64,000 bases of DNA from contig CM063243.1 in the NCBI GenBank assembly GCA_032158295.1, positions 12,368,931-12,432,930 on the forward strand, given 5' to 3'. Source of the DNA: Pycnopodia helianthoides. Its lineage: Eukaryota > Echinodermata > Asteroidea > Forcipulatida > Asteriidae. Under the pieces are notes generated by a model, which saw only the letters and a list, made by a program, of their open reading frames with translations, was not told where the DNA came from and did not search any database. The stretch's first letter is position 1, and each line of letters opens with the position of its first letter. The position numbers were made by a program, and so were the translations under genes. Of the stretch, positions 54,901 to 61,982 are shown one piece after another.

Positions 54901-56671
54901 TAAATACTGAGTAGTCGTCTTGTTTTTTGAGGAGATAAAATTATCAATTTATTTATTTATTTTTTTTTTTTGGGGGGGGGCATCGTACCCTTGATCAGTT
55001 CAGGATCACTCAACCTCTCACTGTGTCAAATGATGGCGCACTCGGTGAGGTAAAATCATACAGCTGCTGTAGAAAGTTTAGTTTTTGCTTTAACCCTCCT
55101 ACTGTCAGTGACTCTTGGCAACATTTTCCAGTGAGTTGACCAACCATTTGAAACCATTCGACTGCCAAGGTTGTGTACGGTGGCACAACTGTGCACAGAA
55201 CTAACTGTATACTGTGCTCATGGTATCATATTTCAGGCTGGCATAGTTTATCTATCATTCAAAACCACTTGAATGGTATTGAATGGTCAGACAGCAAGAG
55301 GGTTAAGATACATTACCTCAACAAAATTCTTGTAGTTTATAAAATTAGTTTTTTTTTAAGAAAATGAAACTTGGAGGATGGAGTTGCGACTAAGAATACA
55401 TGTAGATGTGCGCATCACTGTGCTTTTAGGTGCGCTTCACTTTTTCATTTGCCTGCGTTGTTGTTTTGTGTTTTAGACGCTGGGTTTCTGCGCTGCTGTT
55501 GAAGACACTTACATTACATGACATTCACTGGAGAAAGGAAGTCCATGTCCATGCTACACACTTTTCTTAAGTTTGCGTCCTTCTTGGGAGACAGTTTTAA
55601 GAATGGAAATATGGGTTTACAATAGACTAAATAGATTAGAGGGCACACTACTGATTCAGAATAGAATCAACCGATCCTGAACTGGTCAAACAGGTGAAGA
55701 TACTTTTCTCGAAGCCTCTTCAAAACACGGTTTTTAGGCCAAGATGGCATCCAAGATGGCGTCCGACCACACTCCGTGTATTTTCGTGTTTTTTTCTGGT
55801 TAAAAATTCGGACTTTTCGTGAAGTTATGCCATTGCATTTTTGTTAATATTACATAGTACACATATTTCTAATAAATCCTTGGTTTATTTGCTGGTTTTA
55901 AGGTATCTGAAACTTGTTGTCGGCGTGTTGTCGGCACTCTGGACTTGTTGTCAGCGTTGTCGGCGTGTTGTCGGCTTTTCATGCAGGGCTGTTCATGAAA
56001 ACGATGGCTGGACATGATCAACGGAAACCGGGAATGTCTCAAAAATCATCCTTTTTTAGCCGGACAAATTTCCGTGAATACAATTTCATGCCTGGTGTTA
56101 CATCTTAAACATATGGAGAGGCCAGTTGGCAGTTTTGAAGGTAATTCGTTGGGTATTTCCGTCATTTTGGGGCATTTTTGGTGTGACATCTCAGATTTTT
56201 TATGAAAATATTGCACTTCCCCATATTTTTGGTAGCTTTCGCTGGGGCGCTAGTATGACAGATAATGTCAAAATTTCGAAAAAGGAATACAGCGCCCCAG
56301 TTACTGGGTCTACTTCAAAAGTATTATTTTTTTGTCAATGAATACTTGGCGAGTTTTTTGAGGTACTCTGAACGACTTTTTTGTTTAAACTTAAAATTGT
56401 CAAAGAAATTGCAACAAAAACAACGTGAACTAAAAAAGGTGATCCAGAACTGGTCAAACAACTGTACCGTCGGGAGGATGGAGGGGTTACAACTACAAAC
56501 GATTATCGCAACTTCAGATTAATATTAACATTGATGATTGCATTTGTAGGTTGTAATGCAGCAGTGCAGGTACTGCAGGTATTTATTACAAGAAAACGTT
56601 CAACACTCACCTCTTTCAATCCTGTGTTGTTCTACACCATGTGCACCATTACCCTCTACCCCTGCCATCAT
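36599..56671 (-). CDS. TIR-TIR-linker-Death domain protein (14 exons)
   Basis: Joined exons 56671-56611, 53092-52976, 51264-51133, 49059-48907, 48315-48223, 47850-47776, 47086-46931, 46581-46378, 45782-45231, 44908-44726, 43707-43537, 43017-42928, 40269-40126 and 36981-36599 give about 837 aa. All 13 introns are phase 1 and the frame stays open. Residues about 21-154 look like a divergent TIR domain: IIHA in place of the box-1 FDAFISY, then FKPGTDVANHIAEL (compare box-2 PG and the following helix), GVVLIVSERF (strand D) and a late SYTK. Residues about 186-330 repeat the pattern (IIHAMQD, VANKSMAQ, HALFVWCKF). A Ser/Pro/Gln-rich linker follows. The last ~95 residues look like a six-helix Death domain with VADWQDLASNFGV, WKGQKS and DVLRFLEKEG. 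Known TIR and Death proteins such as MyD88 act in Toll/IL-1 signalling. I do not recognise an orthologue. A SEFIR-like fold is the main alternative for the TIR calls. Confidence 0.7.
37653..38040. mobile_element. MITE-like element A, copy 3 (intron)
   Basis: Ends TTTAAAGGAACATTACAG and CTGTAATGTTCCTTTAA. Same orientation as copy 1. Confidence 0.75.
38700..38833. repeat. Fold-back repeat (intron)
   Basis: CAAATATTGACTGCTTTT with CATGCTATGGTT on the left pairs with CCATGGCATGAG, then AAAAGCAGTCAATATTTG, on the right. The central part holds GGGAAAATAG-type short inverted motifs. Confidence 0.7.
39781..39965. repeat. Long near-perfect hairpin of 185 bp (intron)
   Basis: Arms of about 85 bp pair from CACATATGGACT/AGTCCATATGTG inward to a CCTCGGCCTTCGGCCTCGG centre. 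GACCAGAAGAGGGACCTATT pairs with AATAGGTCCCTCTTCTGGT. Confidence 0.85.
40126..40269 (-). CDS. TIR-Death gene, exon 13: linker
   Basis: Reads TLTMPPQSDVSDWTCRQ... ending RNPMQDG, polar and probably disordered. The acceptor is ctctctccaag, the donor is GACG|GTAGGC, phase 1 in and out. The choice of acceptor upstream of CAGTCAGACG is fixed by the phase. Confidence 0.6.
40318..42616. repeat. 22-bp minisatellite, about 104 units
   Basis: The unit GAGCACAAGTCCTTTTCTGT + AT runs without a break for 2.3 kb in the intron between exons 12 and 13. Variant units are AAGTAC, GAATACAAGTAC, CACTAGTAC...CGGTAT and a TATAAGC form. Because 22 is not a multiple of three, long runs stay open in all three minus-strand frames (up to about 450 codons, with a 22-residue period). 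These are products of the repeat and not genes. Confidence 0.95.
42928..43017 (-). CDS. TIR-Death gene, exon 12: linker
   Basis: Reads ACHPLRSDFPTLTNSDITG... ending SERSG. Acceptor ttttacatag, donor TCGG|GTGAGA, phase 1 both sides. Confidence 0.6.
43106..43292. repeat. Palindromic repeat D copy (intron)
   Basis: Starts GGGCCCAATTTCATAGAGCT and ends CTATAACGAATTAGGCCC, with the TTTGGCTGG motif in the middle. Confidence 0.65.
43300..43405. repeat. Dispersed repeat F, diverged copy
   Basis: ATGGCCTCTGTTGCTCTCGT and CTTGGCCTTGGTACCC match the F copies at 21,611 and 53,182. Confidence 0.5.
43537..43707 (-). CDS. TIR-Death gene, exon 11: linker
   Basis: Reads GLSDLGVPASNSLRQGDN... ending LQTLSLTSHG. 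Two acceptors 3 nt apart (GAAAAG and GGAG) keep the same frame, so the start may be 43,710. Phase 1 both sides. Confidence 0.6.
44575..44702. repeat. Fold-back repeat (intron)
   Basis: GAATCAAGCGGCTTCAGCC and GGCCAAAGCCACTTGATTC form the ends, and CATGGCTATGG/GGCCATAGCCAC are internal. It is related to the fold-back at 10,103. Confidence 0.6.
44726..44908 (-). CDS. TIR-Death gene, exon 10: linker
   Basis: In the frame fixed by the flanking exons it reads SAYSLPPSGGQQPCPRVPG... and ends QLAASG. Another frame is also open across it (a basic, hydrophobic sequence) but does not fit the phases on either side. Confidence 0.6.
45231..45782 (-). CDS. TIR-Death gene, exon 9: long disordered linker
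   Basis: The largest exon, 184 codons. It begins GSIKIPKDPEESLDPTMNS and is Ser/Pro/Gln/Asn-rich throughout, with no predicted fold. Acceptor cttcaaccctcag, donor ATCAG|GTATTT. Confidence 0.7.
46060..46150 (+). mobile_element. tRNA-like SINE head (intron)
   Basis: GTTAGCTCAGTTCGTAAAAC (A-box region) and GGTTTAAGTCC (B box) are spaced as in a tRNA. Stems are poor, so a SINE remnant is more likely than a tRNA gene. Confidence 0.4.
46378..46581 (-). CDS. TIR-Death gene, exon 8: C-terminal part of TIR-like domain 2
   Basis: Reads DIVCRDISHQKQFAHFPIG then EISRFSQVLSEFLTKHGHM, MVIFESFNCDRP and FTFQRIWAG. It occupies the same place in repeat 2 as exon 4 in repeat 1. Confidence 0.65.
46931..47086 (-). 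CDS. TIR-Death gene, exon 7: middle of TIR-like domain 2
   Basis: Starts VANKSMAQTVLGDLK and contains HALFVWCKFMLNAL, a hydrophobic strand and helix matching VANHIAEL...GVVLIVSERF of exon 3. Phase 1 both sides. Confidence 0.65.
47151..47400. repeat. Palindromic repeat D, nested copies (intron)
   Basis: GGGGCCCAATTGCATAGAGC begins a truncated copy. GGGCCCAATTTTAACTAAAG to CAGCTTAATGAAATAGGGTC is a fuller one with CCAGAATAAGGTTACCAGCC. Confidence 0.55.
47776..47850 (-). CDS. TIR-Death gene, exon 6: start of TIR-like domain 2
   Basis: Reads VKIIHAMQDPATKTHMR then CLADAIDE, echoing VEIIHAGED...PLAVILEE of exon 2. An in-frame TAG occurs 24 nt after the inferred end. The only phase-compatible donor before it is GAAG|GTCGTG, which is weak, so this exon's 3' end is the least certain in the gene. 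Confidence 0.5.
48223..48315 (-). CDS. TIR-Death gene, exon 5: spacer between TIR-like domains
   Basis: Reads PEAQLTSQAEMSRVDLVDSN... ending YAPFKG. It is polar, with phase 1 both sides. Confidence 0.6.
48360..48480 (+). mobile_element. tRNA-derived SINE (intron)
   Basis: GTCATGGCCGTGTGGTCGG (A-box region) and a B-box-like GCTTGAAGTCTCC are followed by GGGGCAAGGCACTTTAA. The family is related to 29,705-29,997. Confidence 0.45.
48620..48845. repeat. Dispersed repeat H, copy 2 (intron)
   Basis: Matches 23,545-23,765: GGCATTTTTGCCCACAGGTG and CACTCCACACCAAA lie at the same spacing. Confidence 0.6.
48907..49059 (-). CDS. TIR-Death gene, exon 4: C-terminal part of TIR-like domain 1
   Basis: Reads PDLKVALVSIEGASLPSF, SISLSSYTKLDAGALAEAI and YKQWLG. 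This resembles the last strands of TIR domains (PIxxxxxxLPxxL...YxD). Phase 1 both sides. Confidence 0.7.
49397..49792. mobile_element. MITE-like element A, copy 4 (intron)
   Basis: Ends TTTAAAGGAACGTTACAG and CTGTAATGTTCCTTTAAA. Same orientation as copy 2. It shares its right TTTAAAGG with the next element. Confidence 0.75.
49787..50254. mobile_element. MITE-like element with GGTAGGGTC ends (intron)
   Basis: AAAGGTAGGGTCTGTC on the left and CTATGACCCTTCCTTTAA on the right are near-inverted. About 465 bp, with a poly-C/poly-A tract near 49,821-49,843. Confidence 0.45.
51133..51264 (-). CDS. TIR-Death gene, exon 3: middle of TIR-like domain 1
   Basis: Reads TDVANHIAELISTGSEDIG then VVLIVSERFNDVISKNP. 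This is the clearest TIR segment: a helix after the box-2 PG, then the strand ending S-x-x-F/Y. The usual W-C-x-x-E pattern after it is missing. Acceptor cactgtag, donor GGAA|GTGAGT. Confidence 0.7.
51699..51742 (-). ncRNA. Hammerhead-like ribozyme motif, second copy
   Basis: Minus strand: GTCTC, CTGACGA, hairpin GACTAG-ATCAAG-CTAGTC, GAAA, CATT, GAGAC. GTCTC/GAGAC pair as stem I, GACTAG/CTAGTC is a perfect stem II, and stem III is absent with TT at the cleavage position. Same plan as at 3535-3573. It lies in the intron between exons 2 and 3 on the gene's sense strand. Confidence 0.5.
52976..53092 (-). CDS. TIR-Death gene, exon 2: start of TIR-like domain 1
   Basis: Reads EIIHAGEDINNVIRPLAVIL then EEHLKLGEDVGYRRYFKPG. 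The helix followed by a G-Y/V strand and PG agrees with helix A, strand B and box 2 of TIR domains. Acceptor aaattgtag, donor CCAG|GTATGC. Confidence 0.7.
53182..53342. repeat. Dispersed repeat F, copy 3 (intron 1)
   Basis: Near match to 21,611-21,752 over its whole length. Confidence 0.6.
53560..53668 (-). mobile_element. tRNA-derived SINE, family 1, second copy
   Basis: Minus strand ACGTTAATCTGGAGGGCG then GGTTCAAATCC and CTACCCAGTCAGTTTCGC correspond to the copy at 1196-1340. Confidence 0.55.
53785..53855. mobile_element. 3' fragment of element E
   Basis: TGTCAAAGAGATTGCAAC and GTGATCCAGAACTGGTC match the right end of both long copies. Confidence 0.55.
54597..56473. mobile_element. DNA-transposon-like element E, copy 2
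   Basis: Starts GGCGGTACAGTCGTTTGACC and ends in the complement GGTCAAACAACTGTACCGTC, so terminal inverted repeats exceed 20 bp. It is collinear with 12,365-13,432 and carries a 587-bp insertion at 55,726-56,312. No transposase is visible. It is located in intron 1 of the TIR-Death gene. Confidence 0.65.
55726..56312. mobile_element. 587-bp insertion with 8-bp target duplication
   Basis: It interrupts element E and is absent from the 12.4-kb copy. It is flanked by CTTCAAAA on both sides (55,718-55,725 and 56,313-56,320), where the empty copy has one. The ends CACGGTTTTT... and ...ACTGGGTCTA are not inverted repeats. Confidence 0.7.
56611..56671 (-). CDS. TIR-Death gene, exon 1: start codon
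   Basis: Two ATGs in tandem open MMAGVEGNGAHGVEQHRIER and a phase-1 donor (GAGAG|GTGAGT type). It has no signal peptide. The first ATG is taken as the start. The 300 bp upstream are the presumed promoter. Confidence 0.55.
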
Positions 56672-57489
56672 GGTTGTGTATAAATTATACCGAAATTATG
56701 TCTTTTCTACCAAAGCGTTTTGCTTTTCCACACCGAAAATACTCGATACGTCACCGATACGATGTATTCTCTTGTATTATTTTGTGTAAGCCCAGAAACT
56801 GAGTCCTGCAGACCTCTACGGCAAGGCTGAACTGCGCATGTGGAGTCGTCACAAAACTATCACTAGCGCCCTCTACAATAACAAGCGCTCAGAGATGAGC
56901 TGGTTATCTTATTTATATTATGGGGGTGTGTACTAATCAAAAAACGAAATAATGATTTAAAGTGCTATGTGTTTTCGACACATCGTTCACAATGCTCTTT
57001 TTATCTTTAGACTTTTTTTGAAATTTAATTATTAAGCAATTTATACAAAATATTTTTTTTTTTAAATAAGCAAAAAATAAAATCATGGAGGAAAGCCACC
57101 CCTGTAATCAAATGAATTATTCGGGATAGAACGTTTCACGTCGGGACTTTCCCGTTTGTACACGGCGACTTGGTTTGGTCAATCAAAGTCGCGGACAAAC
57201 AAACCACCTACGTGTTCACGTGATGTCTACAAACAAATTCATGTGTCCATCATGTGCCCATGCACAATACAGCGCTTGGTTTACAGTCCCCATAAAAAAG
57301 AAAACGGAAAACGATAAATTATTTATTCAATTCGGAAATTCGAACGGCCACAGCTGACCTAAGGTCAAGATAGCTAGTGACCCTGTTCCCCCATTAATCA
57401 ACCTGTATTTTACTGAGTTTAAAAAAAAGTACAAACCGTGTTATGTACATGTATATGTACATGTATATGTACTGTACCAGTAGGTAACC

Positions 57490-57690
57490 GGTCACTTCGG
57501 CACCTTGCAAACTCGGCACCCACAAACTCGGCACCTTGCAATCTCGGCCCAACAATGTCGGCACAACAATCTCGGCACCTTGCAAACTCGGCACCCACAA
57601 ACTCGGCACATGCACAAATACAAACTCGGCACCCTGTCGAAAACGGCACCTAGCAAACTCGGCACTCACAAACTCGGCACATGCACAATA
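57490..57690. repeat. CAAACTCGGCACC tandem array (left)
   Basis: About 12 degenerate units of 13-20 bp, each built on AACTCGGCAC with CTTG, CCAC or ATGCAC spacers. Confidence 0.9.
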
Positions 57691-58018
57691 CAGTTTGTGC
57701 CGATTTACCGGAACTTTTCCCAGCATAATTTTGGAAGCTGAAATGTACATCAATGAAGGTTGGAAGGTTGGGAATGCGATCCACAAATGTAACCTTACTT
57801 TTAATGGCATTTTGAATATAGGTTATTTTTGGTTGGTAAGCAATTAATGAAATTGACACCATGAAAAATTGATATTTTTATATACATGCAAGATGTTTAT
57901 TTTCATCTACACAACACAAAAAACACAAACAAAAATGTAGTAGGGTACGAAGATAAAGTTGTAGTTATTTAAAAAAAAAAATAATAATAATAGTAACTAA
58001 TAAATATTTAATTAATAA

Positions 58019-58135
58019 TATGTTTAAGACTGTTGAACTATATTAAAAGTAACGCAATTTTACAAATAAATTTGCAGTTAATTTAAAAGTAGACTAATAA
58101 TAGAAAATAAAACAAAAATGAACAATACATAATAA
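58019..58135. repeat. Outer direct repeat R1, left copy
   Basis: The block beginning TGTTTAAGACTGTTGAACT with AACGCAATTTTACAAATAAA and AACAAAAATGAACAATACAT recurs at 60,265-60,393. Confidence 0.85.
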
Positions 58136-58717
58136 TTAAATAATGTAAATAAATGTAACAGGTTCGAATGCGGCTAGCGCACTCTATAATGAGACATAAT
58201 GAATTTTACAAGGGATACGCTGGTATTTGCTTGTAAAAAATGAAAGGTTGGTTTATTCCGGCTACAAATGAAGGGAAGGGCGATTTAAACGCTGTATTAT
58301 CATTATATGAGAAGGTTAAAACATATCTCAAATAAAAGAAGAGTAATAGAAAACCTGGCGGGTCTCGACAATAAAATATAAAAGGACAATTTTACAAAAT
58401 AATACAATTAAACAATGCAAATATAAGAAACGATTGAATGGCCTATCTGTTTAGTTGTGGACGTGACTGGGCGCACCCGGCAAAAATGAAGAATAGCTAG
58501 TCGATACTTTGAAGATGATGACAAGACGATGATAAGATGATACAAGGGGGCGCTGAAGTTGATGATGGGGGACTTGAAGAAGTGGTGCGAAAACAGTTCC
58601 TTGTCCTTGATCAGGGGACAGGATTCTGTTTTCGTTGCAATCAGTAACAATGGTGAAGTTGAACAAGTGATGAGTTGATATTTCGCTGTCCTGCTGGCTC
58701 TCTGGTATTTTGAATCC

Positions 58718-58877
58718 GCCTAGAGCAGGACAGGGATGAATATAATGATTATTGTGATGTTAAGCTGGGCTGGCGCAATCCAATGCAGATATCCGACAGA
58801 GGCAAAGTGTACAGTCTGAAGAAACTTGGAGGGTTAAATCTTACAACTTTCCTCTGTCGGAGTCCAGTGGCCAAGTC
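58718..58877. repeat. Inner direct repeat R2, left copy
   Basis: 160 bp from CTAGAGCAGGACAGGGATGA to GTCCAGTGGCCAAGT, nearly identical to 59,870-60,029. A short internal inverted pair TCCGACAGAGG/CCTCTGTCGGA is present. Confidence 0.9.
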
Positions 58878-59869
58878 TAAAATCAATCCGATATGCCATT
58901 CAAAACTATAAAATACACTAAAATTAAATACTTAATACTAAAACCTAAATAATCCTTTGAACAAGAAACCACTTATATCTTTAAAATAAAGTAAGTGTGA
59001 ATCAATGACTGTGGGAATGTTTATTGCACTGGTCAGTGAAGTCTCTTAATGGGTGTGAAATTGAACACCTTCTTCCCAGACCAGTGCCTAAGGCTGAATG
59101 ATGGACAGTCAAGGATTAAAGCCAATTAAAGAACACTCCTTGCATAGTTTGTGGTAGGACATTTCATGGAATAATGACTCATTGCTCCATGAAATCAGGA
59201 TGTTACAATAAACAATGAAAAACACAAGGATTTAAGCTACAATTATATACAAAAGTGATTTGGGCAGACATTCAAGAAGTCTAAAATAAAAGTGAATGCC
59301 AAAGATTAAAAGCAAACAAGAAAGTAAAAATCAAAGATATATCAAAATCATAGAGCAAAACTATAAAACTAAAAGTTTAGTTTCAGTAAACCAAAAGAAA
59401 GATAAATGCATAAAACTAAAATCAATTAAACTTATAATACAAAACTAGTCTCTGTCTCTTGCTCATAAAAGCTTTCAACAAGTACTATTGGGAAAGTAGC
59501 AACTTTGAATGGAGTTTAAACCATGAAATAAAAGGGTACTGTATTCTTTCTCACAATACAATATAATGAAAAATGCAGAGTACCAAAGCAACATTAAATA
59601 AATCAAGTTCAAAGCAATACTGAGACAAAATGTAATTTACATGTTGTACTTCAAAAGTTAAAAGAGCATGGAAAGCAACAAGTCAACAATTATCACTTCA
59701 AAATAAGAGCATTTAAAAAGGGAACTTCAATAATCAAATCCTAAAACACTTTCCTTACACAATAGAAAATAAGCAGTGACTGTTCAAACTTAATATTAAT
59801 GACACTCTGATCTTTACTTTAACTTTTAAGCCTAAGCTCACAAGAAAGATAAAAGTAAGATCAAACTTA
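58878..59869. other. AT-rich spacer between R2 copies
   Basis: 992 bp, extremely A-rich on the plus strand, no coding frame. On the minus strand it begins GTAAGT and ends TTTTAG, the form of an intron. Confidence 0.6.
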
Positions 59870-60029
59870 CCTAGAGCAGGACAGGGATGAATATAATGAT
59901 TATTGTGATGTTAAGCTGGGCTGGCGCAATCCAATGCAGATATCCGACAGAGGCAAAGTGTACAAACTGAAGAAACTTGGAGGGTTAAATCTTACAACTT
60001 TCCTCTGTCGGAGTCCAGTGGCCAAGTGT
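59870..60029. repeat. Inner direct repeat R2, right copy
   Basis: Differs from the left copy at only a couple of positions (e.g. ACAAACTG for ACAGTCTG), implying a recent duplication. Confidence 0.9.
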
Positions 60030-60264
60030 CCAAACACTTTCCCGGGGATGGTCACTGACCTCTGGACATCTCTTCCTCAATGCGCCGTGATTGGTTGCAT
60101 AGGCTGCTACCAATCACCCACTCATCACACACCACCAGGCAACCACCTACTCCTAGACTCGCCCTAGTCCGAGGTGGACTAGGTAAACTTGATTGTTAAA
60201 CTAGGAGTTTACAAAAAAAGGGGGCCTACAATTTCATCCCATTACATAAATAAGTAAATACATA

Positions 60265-60393
60265 TGTTTAAGACTATTGAACTGAATGAATCAATATTTA
60301 AAAATAACGCAATTTTACAAATAAAAAATTTGCAGTTAATCTAAAAGTAGACTTATAAATAGAAAATAAAACAAAAATGAACAATACATAATA
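60265..60393. repeat. Outer direct repeat R1, right copy
   Basis: Matches 58,019-58,135 with about a dozen differences and small insertions. Confidence 0.85.
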
Positions 60394-60644
60394 AGCGTCC
60401 CCCTCCCAGAATAAAAGCATGACCTCCACGACTGCCAAACCCATTCCCCTGCCCCCTACTTGAAAGCAATGCCCCCCCCCCCCACACACACACCGAAATA
60501 GTCCTACGCCGCTGAATATCATGTCAAAAGGAAGTTATCATGACGAGATCTTTTGACTAAATTCAATGTAAGGATCGAAACATCCCTCATTGTTATTGTG
60601 TAAGTACATTGACCATTCCAACGAACACATAGTGATTGCTTGGT

Positions 60645-60785
60645 GCCGAGTTTGTTAGTGAAAAATAGGCCGGTGCCGAGTTTGTATGGTGCCGACATTC
60701 TGGTGCCGAGTGGGTGCCGAGTCTGCAAGGTGCCGAGTTTGCAAGGTGCCGAGTTTGTGGGTGCCGAGTTTGCGAGGTGCCGAAG
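60645..60785. repeat. GGTGCCGAGTTTG tandem array (right, inverted)
   Basis: About nine units, the reverse complement of the left array unit. Confidence 0.9.
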
Positions 60786-60964
60786 TGTCCGGTATTCGTA
60801 CAGTAGCAGTAGTAATTGTTAACTAAAAGTAAAACAGCGCGAAACAGCGACATCGGGTATTCCCCTCTATCCCAGCTCCTAGTACACCTTTTTTCCAAAG
60901 CCGAAACGGCGACTCATCACCCATACCACACAATGTCCACTCGTCATCATCGGGACGATTGCCA

Positions 60965-61125
60965 GTCATCTCGCCCCCCGGCAAAGTCGCCCCGTGCAAA
61001 GTCGCCCCCTCGCAAGCTCGCCCCTCCAGGTACAAACTCGCACCCTCGCAATGTCGCCCCTACAAAGTCGCCCCGACAAAGTCGCCCCCTAACAAAGTCG
61101 CCCCCGACACAGTTGCCCCCCCCTA
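60965..61125. repeat. CAAAGTCGCCCC tandem array
   Basis: About 11 degenerate units of 12-16 bp (AAGTCGCCCC core). The layout resembles the CGGCACC arrays just to the left but the core differs. Confidence 0.85.
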
Positions 61126-61566
61126 TGCATTTTTTTGCTATTGTTGCAATTATTTTCTAAGGGAAAATTTTTGTTGTTTTTAAATTGATTCAAGAAAGGG
61201 AATCCTTAAAGACTTTACACATTTTTGTTGCAATGATTTTCTAAGGGGAAATTGTTGTTTTTAACTTGTTTCAAGAAAAGGGAATCTTAAAGACTTTTTT
61301 ACATTTTTGTTGAGGGTAAATAACTTAATAACTTTTACTAATTGAAAAACAACCAATCGATGAGTCGTCGTGTCACCCCCCCCCCCCAAAAAAAAAGAGA
61401 GAGAGAGAGAAGAAGACTTCACCAGGCTGTTTGGATAGGTTTCAAAAGGGAACTTGTGGATGTAACAACTTTTGTTTACAAACTGACCTCCAAAATAAGG
61501 TCTACTTCTATGCCACACCGCATGTATTTATAAACACTCACCCTGACCGGGATGTTTCAACACTCA

Positions 61567-61619
61567 GTCTGGTCCTTGCTCTATGGGGGGATGGTGTTAC
61601 CATAGAGCAAGGACCAGAC
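61567..61619. repeat. Perfect 20-bp inverted repeat
   Basis: GTCTGGTCCTTGCTCTATGG at 61,567-61,586 and its exact complement at 61,600-61,619, with a 13-nt loop. Confidence 0.9.
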
Positions 61620-61961
61620 CATGGTGTAACTTCAAGAAGGGGTCAGGGGAAATGAACTTTCAACTTTCGTGACTGATTTTCTCTATGCTGATACAAACCT
61701 ATGCAGCCTGACACTCTAGTTTTACTTTAATGGCTGACTAACAATAACACACCGTTACAAAAACAGATGATTTCATCAAGTTTATACCGCGAAGTTCGTA
61801 ACATCTTTAACCCCTCCGTGTATATCGTGAAGCTACGCCTTTTTTACGACAGCGTTTACTAGGAAAAACTGTCTTAGCGGCAAAAATTACTATAAGTATC
61901 ACAACCGCGAAAACCGCCGAGCGCTGAGCAAGCAGGAAACTGTGTCGCATCAACAAGCAAA

Positions 61962-61982
61962 ATGGCGTTTAGTCCGATCGGG
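61962..61982 (+). CDS. Unrecognised acidic protein, exon 1
   Basis: ATG in an AAAATGG context opens MAFSPIG and is followed directly by GTGAGT, phase 0. Confidence 0.55.

Larger units (their letters stand above)
57470..60805. mobile_element. 3.3-kb element with inverted minisatellite ends
   Basis: The left end CCGGTCACTTCGGCACCTTG plus CAAACTCGGCACCCACAAAC is matched in inverted order by the right end at 60,738-60,792. Outside this core, TACTGTAC (57,470) and GTACAGTA (60,798) extend the match. Each end continues inward as a tandem array of CAAACTCGGCACC (57,490-57,690) or its complement (60,645-60,785). The interior is AT-rich, lacks long frames and holds two direct-repeat pairs. It is probably a non-autonomous DNA transposon. 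Confidence 0.65.

Noticed and set aside
57394..57847. Open frames with a repeated Cys/Ala/Glu or Leu/Gly/Thr pattern
   Set aside because: They are translations of the CGGCACC tandem array.
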